Below are positions 13,868-21,449 of a DNA stretch of 21,688 nucleotides, one piece after another (the first letter of the stretch is position 1; each line of letters opens with the position of its first letter). Origin of the DNA: JBLMZW01 sp050259035 (GTDB lineage: Bacteria; Bacillota; Syntrophomonadia; Syntrophomonadales; DTU052). The notes below the pieces were generated by a model, which was not told where the DNA came from, searched no databases, and saw only the letters and a program-made list of their open reading frames with translations. The stretch lies in contig JBLMZW010000224.1 of the NCBI GenBank assembly GCA_050259035.1, positions 1-21,688 on the forward strand. The letters run 5' to 3'. Position numbers and translations under genes: made by a program.

Positions 13868-14320
13868 ATGGATAATCGAGTGGTGGTTGAACTTCTTAGG
13901 CATCAGCGCCATGACTTCAGCAATCATTTGCAGGTCATACTGGGGTACCTGGATTTAGAAATGTATGATCGCGCCCGTCTCTATCTGCAGGACATATTAC
14001 ATGAGGTGACGGCTGAACGGAATATCTTTAAAATGAATGATGATGTGGCGCTTTTCATTTTTCAACACTATTTGTTAGCCAAGCAAGAGGGCATAATACT
14101 GGAAATAGGCGATGTTAAACTAAACCAAGCATCGAACATATTAGAATGTAACACAGAGTTAAGTTCGGTATGGCAGGAGCTCGGGAAACAAGCTGCCAAA
14201 GAGAGTGATTATATTCATGCGCGGTTGGATATTAAAGAGGATAATCGTTGCCTGCGGTTGACGATTGAATTGCAGTTAAAGCCAGTTCCCGTTCAGCGGG
14301 AAATTGTCGTTACGAGGTGA
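13868..14320 (+). CDS. Spo0B-like phosphotransferase/sensor-kinase dimerisation domain protein
   Basis: The protein has 150 aa from ATG 13868 (GGAG at 13856-13859, 8 bases). The N-terminal helix 'LLRHQRHDFSNHLQVILGYL' (9-28) matches the Spo0B histidine helix ('HSRHDWMNKLQ' in Bacillus subtilis), with H15 at the phosphorylated position. The predicted second helix 'YDRARLYLQDILHEVTAER' would complete a two-helix hairpin for dimerisation. The C-terminal part is short, and no ATP-binding N, G1 or G2 box is seen, so it is a phosphotransfer-type protein rather than a kinase. Its place between rpmA and obg is that of spo0B in Bacillus, which supports orthology. It is shorter than B. subtilis Spo0B (192 aa). 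A role in sporulation is inference. Confidence 0.75.
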   Translation: MDNRVVVELLRHQRHDFSNHLQVILGYLDLEMYDRARLYLQDILHEVTAERNIFKMNDDVALFIFQHYLLAKQEGIILEIGDVKLNQASNILECNTELSSVWQELGKQAAKESDYIHARLDIKEDNRCLRLTIELQLKPVPVQREIVVTR

Positions 14321-14324
14321 TAAG

Positions 14325-15590
14325 GTGTTTTACGACCAGGCTAAAATCTATGTTAAAAGTGGAGATGGGGGAAACGGCATAGTCGCGTTCCGCCGGGAAA
14401 AGTATGTTCCTCGTGGAGGTCCTTCGGGCGGGGATGGGGGACGTGGCGGCAGCATTTATTTTAAGGTTGACGAAGGGTTAAGCACCTTAATGGATTTCAA
14501 ATACCGGCAGCATTACCGGGCTGAACGAGGTGAACACGGCCAGGGTAAAAACATGCATGGTGCCAACGCCGCTCCTCTGGTTATTAAGGTGCCTCCGGGA
14601 ACCGTTATAAAGAATGCTGAAACGGGAGAAATCCTGGGAGATTTGATAGAACAAGATCAAGAGTGCATCATTGCCCGGGGCGGGAGAGGCGGCCGCGGCA
14701 ACGCCCGTTTTTCCAATGCCACTAACCGGGCTCCCGCTTTTGCCGAAAAAGGGGCACCGGGCGAGGAAAAATGGATTCTGTTAGAGCTTAAATTGCTGGC
14801 CGATGTTGGATTAGTAGGGATGCCTAACGCAGGCAAATCCACTCTTATTTCACGGGTTTCGGCAGCGCGGCCTAAGATTGCCGACTATCCTTTTACTACC
14901 CTGGTTCCAAACCTTGGGGTGGTCAAGGTTGGCCCGGGAGAGAGTTTTGTTCTGGCGGATATTCCCGGCCTGATTGCTGGGGCGCACGAAGGAGCAGGGC
15001 TGGGGCATGAATTCCTGCGTCACGTTGAGCGAACGCGGGTCCTATTATTTGTCCTGGATTGTTCAGGAATCGAGGAAACCAATCCTCTTGAAGATTATTC
15101 GGTTCTGGTTGAAGAACTTCGGCTGTATAGGCCAGAATTGTTAGACCGTCCGCGTATAATTGCTGCGAATAAGAAGGATATGCCTGGCTTTGATGCGGTA
15201 TGGGAGCGAATAAACAACGAACTCAAAGGGATAGAAATCTACTCCATTTCAGCTCTAACCGGAGACGGGCTTGATGCTTTGATCGCACGGGTATACCAGC
15301 TGGTTCAATCTATACCCAGGGAAGCGCCAGGGGTTATAGAAGATACGGTAATAACTAAGTTCAAGGATGAACCGGCATTCACAATAAATAGAGTAGATGG
15401 AGTTTTCGAGATTTCCGGGGAGAGAATCGAGCGCCTGGTGGCGATGACTGACTTGGATAATGATGAGGCCCTGGCCAGATTCCAGAGAACCATAAAGAGA
15501 ATGGGATTAGAGGATGCATTGCGGGAACGGGGGGCTAAAACTGGCGACCCGGTCAGGATTAAGGATTTGGAGTTTGAATACATGGAGTAA
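14325..15590 (+). CDS. obg: Obg (CgtA) family GTPase
   Basis: Obg is a ribosome-associated GTPase involved in 50S assembly and stress or sporulation control. The 421-aa protein has all three domains: the glycine-rich Obg fold (1 to about 158; 'KSGDGGNGIVAFRREKYVPR', 'GGPSGGDGGRGG'), the G domain with G1 'GMPNAGKS' (165-172), G3 'DIPG' (212-215), G4 'NKKD' (282-285) and G5 'SAL' (309-311), and a C-terminal OCT domain ('DNDEALARFQRTIKRMGLED') that is absent from many Gram-negative versions. GTG 14325 is chosen because it gives the canonical 'MFYDQAKIYVKSGDGGNG' start and follows GAGG (14314-14317) by 7 bases; the upstream TTG at 14304 would overlap the previous gene. The gap to the spo0B-like stop is four bases. 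Confidence 0.97.
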   Translation: MFYDQAKIYVKSGDGGNGIVAFRREKYVPRGGPSGGDGGRGGSIYFKVDEGLSTLMDFKYRQHYRAERGEHGQGKNMHGANAAPLVIKVPPGTVIKNAETGEILGDLIEQDQECIIARGGRGGRGNARFSNATNRAPAFAEKGAPGEEKWILLELKLLADVGLVGMPNAGKSTLISRVSAARPKIADYPFTTLVPNLGVVKVGPGESFVLADIPGLIAGAHEGAGLGHEFLRHVERTRVLLFVLDCSGIEETNPLEDYSVLVEELRLYRPELLDRPRIIAANKKDMPGFDAVWERINNELKGIEIYSISALTGDGLDALIARVYQLVQSIPREAPGVIEDTVITKFKDEPAFTINRVDGVFEISGERIERLVAMTDLDNDEALARFQRTIKRMGLEDALRERGAKTGDPVRIKDLEFEYME

Positions 15591-15646
15591 TCTCTCTATC
15601 TGTTTTGAATAATTAACAATTGGCGGGGGGCAAAGGAGGAACCACA

Positions 15647-16795
15647 ATGGAATCCAGAGCGAAACTGAAAACCTGCAAAAGAATTGTGGTTAAATTAGGC
15701 AGCAGCACTATTACCCATGACAGCGGGCAGATGAACTTGGCCCGTATGGAGCGCCTGGTAAGAGAAATGGCGGATATTCATAATGAAGGCCGAGAAATTT
15801 GCCTTGTTACTTCTGGAGCGGTTGCGGCTGGTGTTGGACGTCTGGGCATGAGGGAATACCCTAAAACCATGCCGCTCAAGCAGGCTGCAGCGGCAGTGGG
15901 GCAGGGGACTTTATTACATATGTATGAAAAATTCTTTGCCGAATATGGCAAAAATATCGCTCAAGTCCTTCTGACCCGTGATGATTTTGACGGGCGTCTC
16001 AGATACCTTAACGCACGTAACACACTTAGGACCCTTTTATCTTTAGGCGTAATTCCGGTTATCAATGAAAATGATACCGTGGTCGTAGAAGAAATCAGGT
16101 TTGGTGATAACGATACCCTTTCAGCCCTGGTGGCTGATTTGGTTGATGGTGATCTCCTGATAATAATGACGGATATTAATGGACTGTATAACGATGATCC
16201 CCGCACCAACCCCGAAGCTACACTTTATCATGAATTGGAAGAGATCCCCGAGATAATCAGCACTTCTTTAAAGCAACGAGGAAACAAATTTTCTAGCGGA
16301 GGTATGTACACTAAGGTACTGGCGGCAAAAATGGCTATGGCTTCGGCGATTCCTATGGTGGTGGTCAACGGCAGAGAACCAGGAGTTCTACGGCGGGTGT
16401 TGGAAGGAGAACGACTGGGAACCATGTTTAAGCCAGGGGAAGAAAGAATGCAGGCCAGAAAGCGCTGGATAGCTTTTGGAACTCAACCCCACGGGATTAT
16501 TACCATTGACCGGGGTGCGGTTGAGGCTCTGGTAAAGAAAGGCCGCAGCCTTCTGGCTTCGGGCATTACTTCGGTGGAACATGAATTTGAACGGGGTACC
16601 ATTGTATCTGTTTATGCTCTGGAAGGGCATGAGATTGGACGGGGAATGACCAATTACTCCTCCAATGAGATTCGGTCGATTGCCGGCCATAAATCTTCCG
16701 AGATTCAGAAAATATTAGGTGCCAAGGATTACGATGAAGTAATTCATCGTGATAATTTTTCTCTGATAGTACACGCCGACGTTGATGAAGCCTGA
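15647..16795 (+). CDS. proB: Glutamate 5-kinase ProB
   Basis: ProB phosphorylates glutamate, the first step of proline synthesis. The 382-aa protein has the amino-acid-kinase domain ('RIVVKLGSSTI', 'VTSGAVAAGVGRLGM', 'NENDTVVVEEIRFGDNDTLS', 'IIMTDINGLYNDDPRTNPEA') and a C-terminal PUA domain from about residue 280 ('RGRSLL'-like 'KGRSLLASGI', 'GRGMTNYSSNEI'), the long form common in bacteria. The start is ATG 15647 with AAGGAGG (15633-15639) at 7 bases. It follows obg by 56 bases. proA, often the next gene, does not follow: an unrelated gene begins at 16938. Confidence 0.96.
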   Translation: MESRAKLKTCKRIVVKLGSSTITHDSGQMNLARMERLVREMADIHNEGREICLVTSGAVAAGVGRLGMREYPKTMPLKQAAAAVGQGTLLHMYEKFFAEYGKNIAQVLLTRDDFDGRLRYLNARNTLRTLLSLGVIPVINENDTVVVEEIRFGDNDTLSALVADLVDGDLLIIMTDINGLYNDDPRTNPEATLYHELEEIPEIISTSLKQRGNKFSSGGMYTKVLAAKMAMASAIPMVVVNGREPGVLRRVLEGERLGTMFKPGEERMQARKRWIAFGTQPHGIITIDRGAVEALVKKGRSLLASGITSVEHEFERGTIVSVYALEGHEIGRGMTNYSSNEIRSIAGHKSSEIQKILGAKDYDEVIHRDNFSLIVHADVDEA

Positions 16796-16895
16796 AATAA
16801 GTCTTTTGCCTTAGTTATACGGGCTGGATAGTTTTTTAAAAAAATACATATGCGGAAAAGAGGAGTTTTCTCGCCAAGCCTAGAAGTTTAATGTA

Positions 16896-16918
16896 TACAA
16901 TATTATTTACATATTGTA
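16896..16918. repeat. Perfect inverted repeat upstream of the 213-aa gene
   Basis: TACAATAT (16896-16903) and ATATTGTA (16911-16918) form a perfect 8-bp dyad around 7 bases, about 20 bases before the start codon and immediately before the GGGGAGGGG ribosome binding site. The left arm contains a -10-like TACAAT, but no matching -35 is seen. Operator or RNA hairpin cannot be told apart. Confidence 0.5.
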
Positions 16919-16937
16919 GTTGAGGGGAGGGGACGCT

Positions 16938-17579
16938 ATGACGCGTAAGTACTATATTACCGATTTTTACAACGGCATACTTAAAGACATCGGCGAGGGA
17001 AAGTACTGGTTCGCGGTTGAAGAACGAGTAAACAAAGAATATCCCTACCCGGAAAAGATTTTGGAATTCTTAACCGCTGATCATCTGCCCCTGGGTTTTG
17101 ACGCGGCCAACCAATTACTTTTTACCAGATCGGCGTTATGCGATTTTGCACCGCTTTTCCCGCTTTTTCCTACCAAGGAGGAAGCCCGGGAGATGATAGG
17201 TGATCTTATTAGCTTTTATGCCAATCTTCACTGGCGCGAATTCCTGACTGTATTAAAAAAGCGTGGAAAACAGGCTATTTACAAGGAGTTTTGCCTTCAT
17301 GCATTGGAGATTGCAGAAGATAAGGGCTGGAAAGAAGCCAGTATTGTCTTCACTATTGAGGAAATGAATTTTGAAACGGTGGAAATCAAGTTCGTGGGGA
17401 GCCTGCTGGAGATCGAAGAATATATACTTGAACGAAATGCGTTTCCGCTTCTTATAAATACTTACCTGGATCCTAACAAACGGGTAACAGTTGAAGATGA
17501 GGAAACCATCAAAATTGAACCTTTTATTCGCACCATACCTGACATAAAGGGTTGTGCGGTATTAAAAAAGGTTGGTTAA
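16938..17579 (+). CDS. Hypothetical protein, 213 aa, unrecognised family
   Basis: I do not recognise this protein. It has a very strong ribosome binding site (GGGGAGGGG, 16924-16932) before ATG 16938 and a terminator after it, so it is surely expressed. It is soluble, with no signal peptide or membrane segment. It is rich in aromatic and acidic residues, with predicted helices in the middle ('KEEAREMIGDLISFYANLHW', 'KEFCLHALEIAEDKGWKEA') and a strand-like C-terminal third ('KRVTVEDEETIKIEPF'). There are three cysteines without a metal-binding spacing. It sits alone on the plus strand between proB and a convergent cysteine-synthase-like gene. The TTG at 16920 lies just before the ribosome binding site and is rejected as start. 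Confidence 0.8.
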   Translation: MTRKYYITDFYNGILKDIGEGKYWFAVEERVNKEYPYPEKILEFLTADHLPLGFDAANQLLFTRSALCDFAPLFPLFPTKEEAREMIGDLISFYANLHWREFLTVLKKRGKQAIYKEFCLHALEIAEDKGWKEASIVFTIEEMNFETVEIKFVGSLLEIEEYILERNAFPLLINTYLDPNKRVTVEDEETIKIEPFIRTIPDIKGCAVLKKVG

Positions 17580-17612
17580 ATGTACAACTGAATATTGAGG
17601 CAGTTCGAATAG

Positions 17613-17642
17613 AAAGGCCCCGGTTTACCGGGGCCTATTTTC
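17613..17642. terminator. Bidirectional terminator between convergent genes
   Basis: AGGCCCCGG (17615-17623) and CCGGGGCCT (17628-17636) form a perfect GC-rich 9-bp stem with a TTTA loop; ATTTTCT follows on the plus strand and TTTCTATT on the minus strand. It serves the 213-aa gene and the cysteine-synthase-like gene. Confidence 0.88.
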
Positions 17643-17651
17643 TACGTTTTT

Positions 17652-18686
17652 TCACTCTATTATTATCAGGTTACTGGCTTTAAGTTTGGCCTGGTCTTCG
17701 GGAGATATTATATATTCTCTCTCCAGAAGCTTACGTTCGGTTGGTGGACTGCAAAGTTCGGTCGAGAGGTAACGCAGTCCGTTATCATTTATAATAGTCA
17801 CTATTCTTTTGGCATCCGGGTACTGTTTGGCTGCTTTAAAAGCCGCCGCTACGTTTATCCCTGATGAAGCACCACAGAAAATACCTTCAGTTTTAGCCAG
17901 GTTGCGTGCTGTTTCCAGGGCTGTATCCGAATCCACCTGGATGATCCCATCGATATAATTGAAATCCAGAATTTCGGGAATTAGTCCATCGGCTATACCC
18001 TGGATTTTATGTGATCCAATTCGACCTTCAGCCAGAATGGGAGATTCCTTTGGCTCTGATATGAAGACTTTAAGATTGGGATTCTTTTCTTTGAGAAAAC
18101 GGGCGGTTCCAGTAACCGTTCCGCCGGTTCCCTGGCACATAATCAGGATGTCCACCTGTCCCTCTGTTTGTTCCCAAATTTCTGGGCCCGTGTTGTAATA
18201 ATGGGTCTCCACATTTTCTGGCCTTACAAATTGACCTATCTGAAAAACCTGGTCCCCATATTTTTGCTGCAGACGGGAGACCTCTTCCAGCACCAGGTCA
18301 ACATCGGACTCCGCCCCTGGGGTAAGCACCAGTTCTGCACCATAGGAACGAATAGTCTTCTTTCTTTCATCACTCATGCCTTCCGGCATTACTATGATTA
18401 CCTTGTAACCCTTAACAGCCCCCACCATACAGGTAGCAATGCCTGTATTTCCGGTGGTCCCTTCCATAAGAATCATTCCTGGTTTGAGGTCGCCTCTTTT
18501 TTCCGCTTCTTCGACAACCCGGTATACTACCCGGTCTTTCAGGCTGCCGCTGGGGTTGGCGTATTCTAACTTAACCAAAACCTCGGCTGAAAGTCCTTTG
18601 CCCAGCCGGGCTAAACGAATAATTGGAGTTAGTCCGATACTCTCCAGCACATTATCCAGTACCTTGCTATTTCTCTCCCAATTCAT
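17652..18686 (-). CDS. PLP-dependent cysteine synthase / cystathionine beta-synthase family enzyme
   Basis: The 344-aa protein is a fold-type II PLP enzyme. K50 in 'NPSGSLKDR' would form the Schiff base, 'EGTTGNTGIA' (75-84) is the substrate loop, 'GTGGTVTGTAR' binds the PLP phosphate, and 'GASSGINVAAA' lies near the C-terminal domain. The start 'VLDNVLESIGLTPIIRLARL' resembles cystathionine beta-synthase more than short CysK, but there is no CBS-pair regulatory domain. Instead there is an extra tail of about 35 residues ('KLLEREYIISPEDQAKL'). Cysteine synthase, cystathionine beta-synthase and related beta-replacement activities are all possible. ATG 18686 has GGAGG 10 bases upstream. It follows the Cys-rich gene by 66 bases on the same strand and is probably cotranscribed with it. 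Confidence 0.88.
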   Translation of the reverse strand: MNWERNSKVLDNVLESIGLTPIIRLARLGKGLSAEVLVKLEYANPSGSLKDRVVYRVVEEAEKRGDLKPGMILMEGTTGNTGIATCMVGAVKGYKVIIVMPEGMSDERKKTIRSYGAELVLTPGAESDVDLVLEEVSRLQQKYGDQVFQIGQFVRPENVETHYYNTGPEIWEQTEGQVDILIMCQGTGGTVTGTARFLKEKNPNLKVFISEPKESPILAEGRIGSHKIQGIADGLIPEILDFNYIDGIIQVDSDTALETARNLAKTEGIFCGASSGINVAAAFKAAKQYPDAKRIVTIINDNGLRYLSTELCSPPTERKLLEREYIISPEDQAKLKASNLIIIE

Positions 18687-18752
18687 AACCCTATTACCTC
18701 CATGGGTTTAGTCACACGTAAATATTCTACAGGATTAAATTATTTACAGCAG

Positions 18753-19376
18753 CTATAAAATCCATTCCGACCCCAAAGTCATGTTTCTATTAATTTTAAC
18801 CGCCTGGATTTCCGGTAGTTCTTGGCCAAAAGGAACTTCCTCAAAATATTTGGAATCAACCATGCTTTTAATTAAGTCCAGGTAGCGCTGACGGTCTTCC
18901 GTTCTGCGCAGGGTAATTCCCGATTCTTTTAACCTGGCGGCGATGGAGTTATTTAAAGCAATTTCAAAATCAGCCAGTCGGTCAAAATATTCCTTCCAGG
19001 CGTAAAGCCCCGACTCTTCCCACCAACCAATCCCGGGACAAACAAAATGACGGCAAATGGATTCTCTTTCATCCATAGCCAGGAGACAACCTTTATCCAG
19101 GGTGTGGAACTGGCAGTGATAAGCTTCATCGATATCCGGTTCATTGTTTACTGTTACCGAGGCATCCAATATCGTCAGCCGCGGCGAGGAAAAAATAAGG
19201 TCAATCAGATGCGGATAACGGTATAAATAATAGGCCAGATCCGTAGGATAAAATACGGGAGAATAATACCCACAACAGCCTTTGTTATCCTGTCTGGGAC
19301 ATTCGCAGCAAAGGTCAACCTCAATAAAACTCCTGAGCCCTTTCTTATGAAACACGAGATTAATCTCTTTATTCAT
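18753..19376 (-). CDS. Cys-rich YkgJ-like putative zinc/iron-binding protein
   Basis: The 207-aa protein has a cysteine pattern of the YkgJ (CxxCxxCC, putative zinc- or iron-chelating) type: C23, C24, C26, C34 and C35 in 'LCCECPRQDNKGCCG', then C88, C97, C108 and C113 in 'YHCQFHTLDKGCLL' and 'ICRHFVCPG', the latter like the 'C-R-x-F-x-C' core of the family. The spacing of the first cluster is looser than usual. The C-terminal 90 residues are helical ('WKEYFDRLADFEIALNNSIA') and unlike anything I know. Metal identity and function are unknown. It is transcribed from a good promoter and precedes the PLP enzyme gene. Spacing from GGGGG to the ATG is about 7 bases. Confidence 0.75.
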   Translation of the reverse strand: MNKEINLVFHKKGLRSFIEVDLCCECPRQDNKGCCGYYSPVFYPTDLAYYLYRYPHLIDLIFSSPRLTILDASVTVNNEPDIDEAYHCQFHTLDKGCLLAMDERESICRHFVCPGIGWWEESGLYAWKEYFDRLADFEIALNNSIAARLKESGITLRRTEDRQRYLDLIKSMVDSKYFEEVPFGQELPEIQAVKINRNMTLGSEWIL

Positions 19377-19408
19377 TCTCTTGCCCCCGATATATTGGCA
19401 TTATGTCC

Positions 19409-19438
19409 ATTATAGATAATTTAACCCTAGGATACCAA
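19409..19438 (-). promoter_or_regulatory. Promoter of the Cys-rich gene / PLP enzyme unit
   Basis: Minus strand: -35 TTGGTA (19433-19438), 18 bases, -10 TATAAT (19409-19414, perfect). The leader to the start codon is about 25 bases. Confidence 0.65.
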
Positions 19439-19457
19439 GGGAAATAATGTGTTAGAC

Positions 19458-19484
19458 AAAAAAAGGCTGTGCGACAGCACAGCC
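19458..19484 (-). terminator. Intrinsic terminator of the rubrerythrin gene
   Basis: GGCTGTGC (19465-19472) and GCACAGCC (19477-19484) form an 8-bp stem with a GACA loop, followed on the minus strand by eight Ts. Confidence 0.93.
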
Positions 19485-19500
19485 CTGAGGTTCAATTATA

Positions 19501-20034
19501 TTAGTAGCATTCGCAGGATATTTCAAAATAGGATTTAGGGTGTTTACATACTGGGCATATGTCCGGAGCTTCCGGCCCTTCATGGATATTACCGCAATTG
19601 CGGCATCTCCACTTAACCGATTTATCCTTTTTAAATACTATACCCTGCTCTACCAGAGCCAGAAGTTCTCGATACCGTTTCTCATGGTCCGCTTCTATCT
19701 TGCCGATCCCATCGAACATTTCGGCAATTTCATTAAAGCCTTCTTCTCGTGCTACCCGGGCAAACTCCGGATACATATTGGTGTTTTCAAAGTTTTCACC
19801 GTCAGCTGCCGCTTTAAGGTTCTCCAGGGTTGTGCCAATACCTTTCAGCCAACGCAATTCCAGTTTGGCATGCTCTTTTTCATTATCAGCGGTTTCAAGG
19901 AAAATGGCCGCAATTTTTTCATAGCCTTCCTTTTTGGCTACACTGGCATAATAGGTATACTTATTACGGGCCTGGGACTCACCAGCAAAAGCTTCTTTTA
20001 AATTTTGTTCCGTCTTTGATCCTTTTAGCTCCAT
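19501..20034 (-). CDS. rbr: Rubrerythrin
   Basis: Rubrerythrin is a cytoplasmic non-haem diiron peroxidase that protects anaerobes from hydrogen peroxide. The 177-aa protein has the ferritin-like domain with iron ligands E19 ('AFAGESQARNKYTYYA'), E52 and H55 ('ADNEKEHAK') and a second set in 'REEGFNEIAEMF' and 'KIEADHEKRY' (E114, H117). The C-terminal rubredoxin-like domain has C144, C147, C160 and C163 ('CRNCG', 'CPVCKHPKSYF') for a Fe(Cys)4 centre. An additional 'SCECY' tail adds two cysteines. ATG 20034 follows AGGAGGG by 7 bases. It has its own terminator; a weak promoter is possible (TTGACC at 20090-20095, TAATCT at 20066-20071). It is divergent from nadD. Confidence 0.96.
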   Translation of the reverse strand: MELKGSKTEQNLKEAFAGESQARNKYTYYASVAKKEGYEKIAAIFLETADNEKEHAKLELRWLKGIGTTLENLKAAADGENFENTNMYPEFARVAREEGFNEIAEMFDGIGKIEADHEKRYRELLALVEQGIVFKKDKSVKWRCRNCGNIHEGPEAPDICPVCKHPKSYFEISCECY

Positions 20035-20184
20035 AAGTATCCCTCCTGATTAAAATGTAGTGTTTAGATTAGCATATTATCCAAAGCTCGGTCAACTGCT
20101 ACCCTGGTCCGTTGCTTCGGTTTTTTACCATGATCAATTATGATATTATGGCAAGTAGAAAATCTTTGGATCGAGAGGAATGCC

Positions 20185-20805
20185 GTGTCAGCAATCGGAG
20201 TCTTTGGAGGAACATTCGACCCGGTTCATATAGGGCACCTGGCGGCTGCCGAAAGGGTACGCTGCGAATTAGGTATGGAGCAGATCATATTTGTCCCCGC
20301 GATGATCCCCCCTCATAAACTTGATCGTAAGATATCATCGGGTGAGCATCGTTTGAAAATGCTGATTCGGGCTACGACCGACAACCCTTTTTTCGTGGTT
20401 GATGACTGTGAATTGCGAAGTGAGGAACCCAGCTATACCGTTAGGACCATGCAGTATTTTCGAAGAAAATACCAGGAAGATGAATTGTTTTTTATTATGG
20501 GAATGGATAACCTGCTGGACCTTGATACCTGGTATAACCCGGAGGAGTTAATATCCATTTGCCGTTTGGTGGTTGTAGCTCGTCCGGGCTATAAAATAGA
20601 AAACACGGATGAAGTATTAGAGCGTTTGCCGGAAACCATCTGGGAAAAGACTACCTTTTTACAGGTGCCGGGCCTAGATATTTCGGCCACGGACATAAGG
20701 GTCAGATTGGGGAAAGGGCAATCGGTACGCTACCTTTTACCTGATTCGGTTAAAGATTATATCTTTAGTTCTGGCTTATACGGGGTGAAGAAGATTGAAC
20801 GCTGA
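20185..20805 (+). CDS. nadD: Nicotinate-nucleotide adenylyltransferase NadD
   Basis: NadD adenylates nicotinate mononucleotide to deamido-NAD in NAD synthesis. Counting from GTG 20185 (206 aa), the nucleotidyltransferase motif is 'GVFGGTFDPVHIGHLAAAER' (5-24) and the C-terminal 'ISATDIRVRL' (166-175) is the second family signature, with 'VPAMIPPHK' for substrate between. GTG 20185 is preferred because GAGAGGAA (20173-20180) sits just upstream and the protein then starts at the conserved strand; ATG 20140 would add 15 residues ('MILWQVENLWIERNA') unlike the family. It overlaps yqeK by 11 bases. It lies downstream of the unrelated block after proB. Confidence 0.96.
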   Translation: MSAIGVFGGTFDPVHIGHLAAAERVRCELGMEQIIFVPAMIPPHKLDRKISSGEHRLKMLIRATTDNPFFVVDDCELRSEEPSYTVRTMQYFRRKYQEDELFFIMGMDNLLDLDTWYNPEELISICRLVVVARPGYKIENTDEVLERLPETIWEKTTFLQVPGLDISATDIRVRLGKGQSVRYLLPDSVKDYIFSSGLYGVKKIER

Positions 20806-21388
20806 ATTAGCCACCGCGTTGATTAGAGAAAGACTCTCTCCCAGACGATTCAAACATTCGGTTCAGGTTGCTGAATTAGCCAGGGAGATGGCAACTGATT
20901 TCGGTATAGATGGCGAAAAAGCGTATCTAACCGGGATACTGCATGATTGTGCCAAGGGAATCTCGGGGGACGAACTCTTAAGAATTGCCGAGGCCAACGG
21001 GCTTATAGAGGACGAGGTGGAGCGGCGGGCGCCGGATCTCTTGCATGCTCCGGTAGGGGCTTTTCTTCTGGCCCGGGATTACGGAGTCGGCGACGTTGAA
21101 ATCTTAGACGCGGTTCGTTTTCATACCCTGGGTAACAGTCAAATGTCGCTTCTGGCCAAGATTATTTTTCTGGCCGATGCCATTGAACCGGGACGGGACT
21201 ACCCGGGAGTAGACCAATTACGGTGTGTAGCCCGAAGAGACTTGGACCGGGGAATAATCCTATCCATCGATAGCACGATAAAATATTGTATTGATCATGA
21301 CCGTCCTCTTCATCCCCGGGGCATCGAAGTCAGAAACACATTGCTGTTAAGGAGAGAACGGGAATCAAGGGGCTTGGCTGATACCTAA
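20795..21388 (+). CDS. yqeK: YqeK family HD-domain diadenosine tetraphosphate hydrolase
   Basis: The 197-aa protein is an HD-domain metallohydrolase. The metal ligands are all visible: H21 ('FKHSVQV'), H50 and D51 ('ILHDCAK'), H84 ('LLHAPVG'), H110 ('RFHTLGN') and D128 ('FLADAIEP'). YqeK enzymes of Firmicutes cleave Ap4A symmetrically into two ADP and use iron. The TTG start at 20795 follows GGGGTGAAG (20782-20790) and overlaps the end of nadD by 11 bases, so the two are coupled. nadD-yqeK-rsfS is a widely conserved order in Bacillota. Confidence 0.94.
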   Translation: MNAELATALIRERLSPRRFKHSVQVAELAREMATDFGIDGEKAYLTGILHDCAKGISGDELLRIAEANGLIEDEVERRAPDLLHAPVGAFLLARDYGVGDVEILDAVRFHTLGNSQMSLLAKIIFLADAIEPGRDYPGVDQLRCVARRDLDRGIILSIDSTIKYCIDHDRPLHPRGIEVRNTLLLRRERESRGLADT

Positions 21389-21449
21389 ACCACGGTTTTA
21401 TTTCCCATTCCGATTATGGTAAAATATCCTTAATTAAAGGGGGAACGGG

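Noticed and set aside
18168..18711. Plus-strand frames of 133 and 90 codons opposite the cysteine-synthase-like gene
   Set aside because: They are shadows of a clearly recognised PLP enzyme gene.
19540..20001. Plus-strand frames of 153 and 121 codons opposite rubrerythrin
   Set aside because: Rubrerythrin on the other strand is certain; these are shadows without ribosome binding sites or family likeness.
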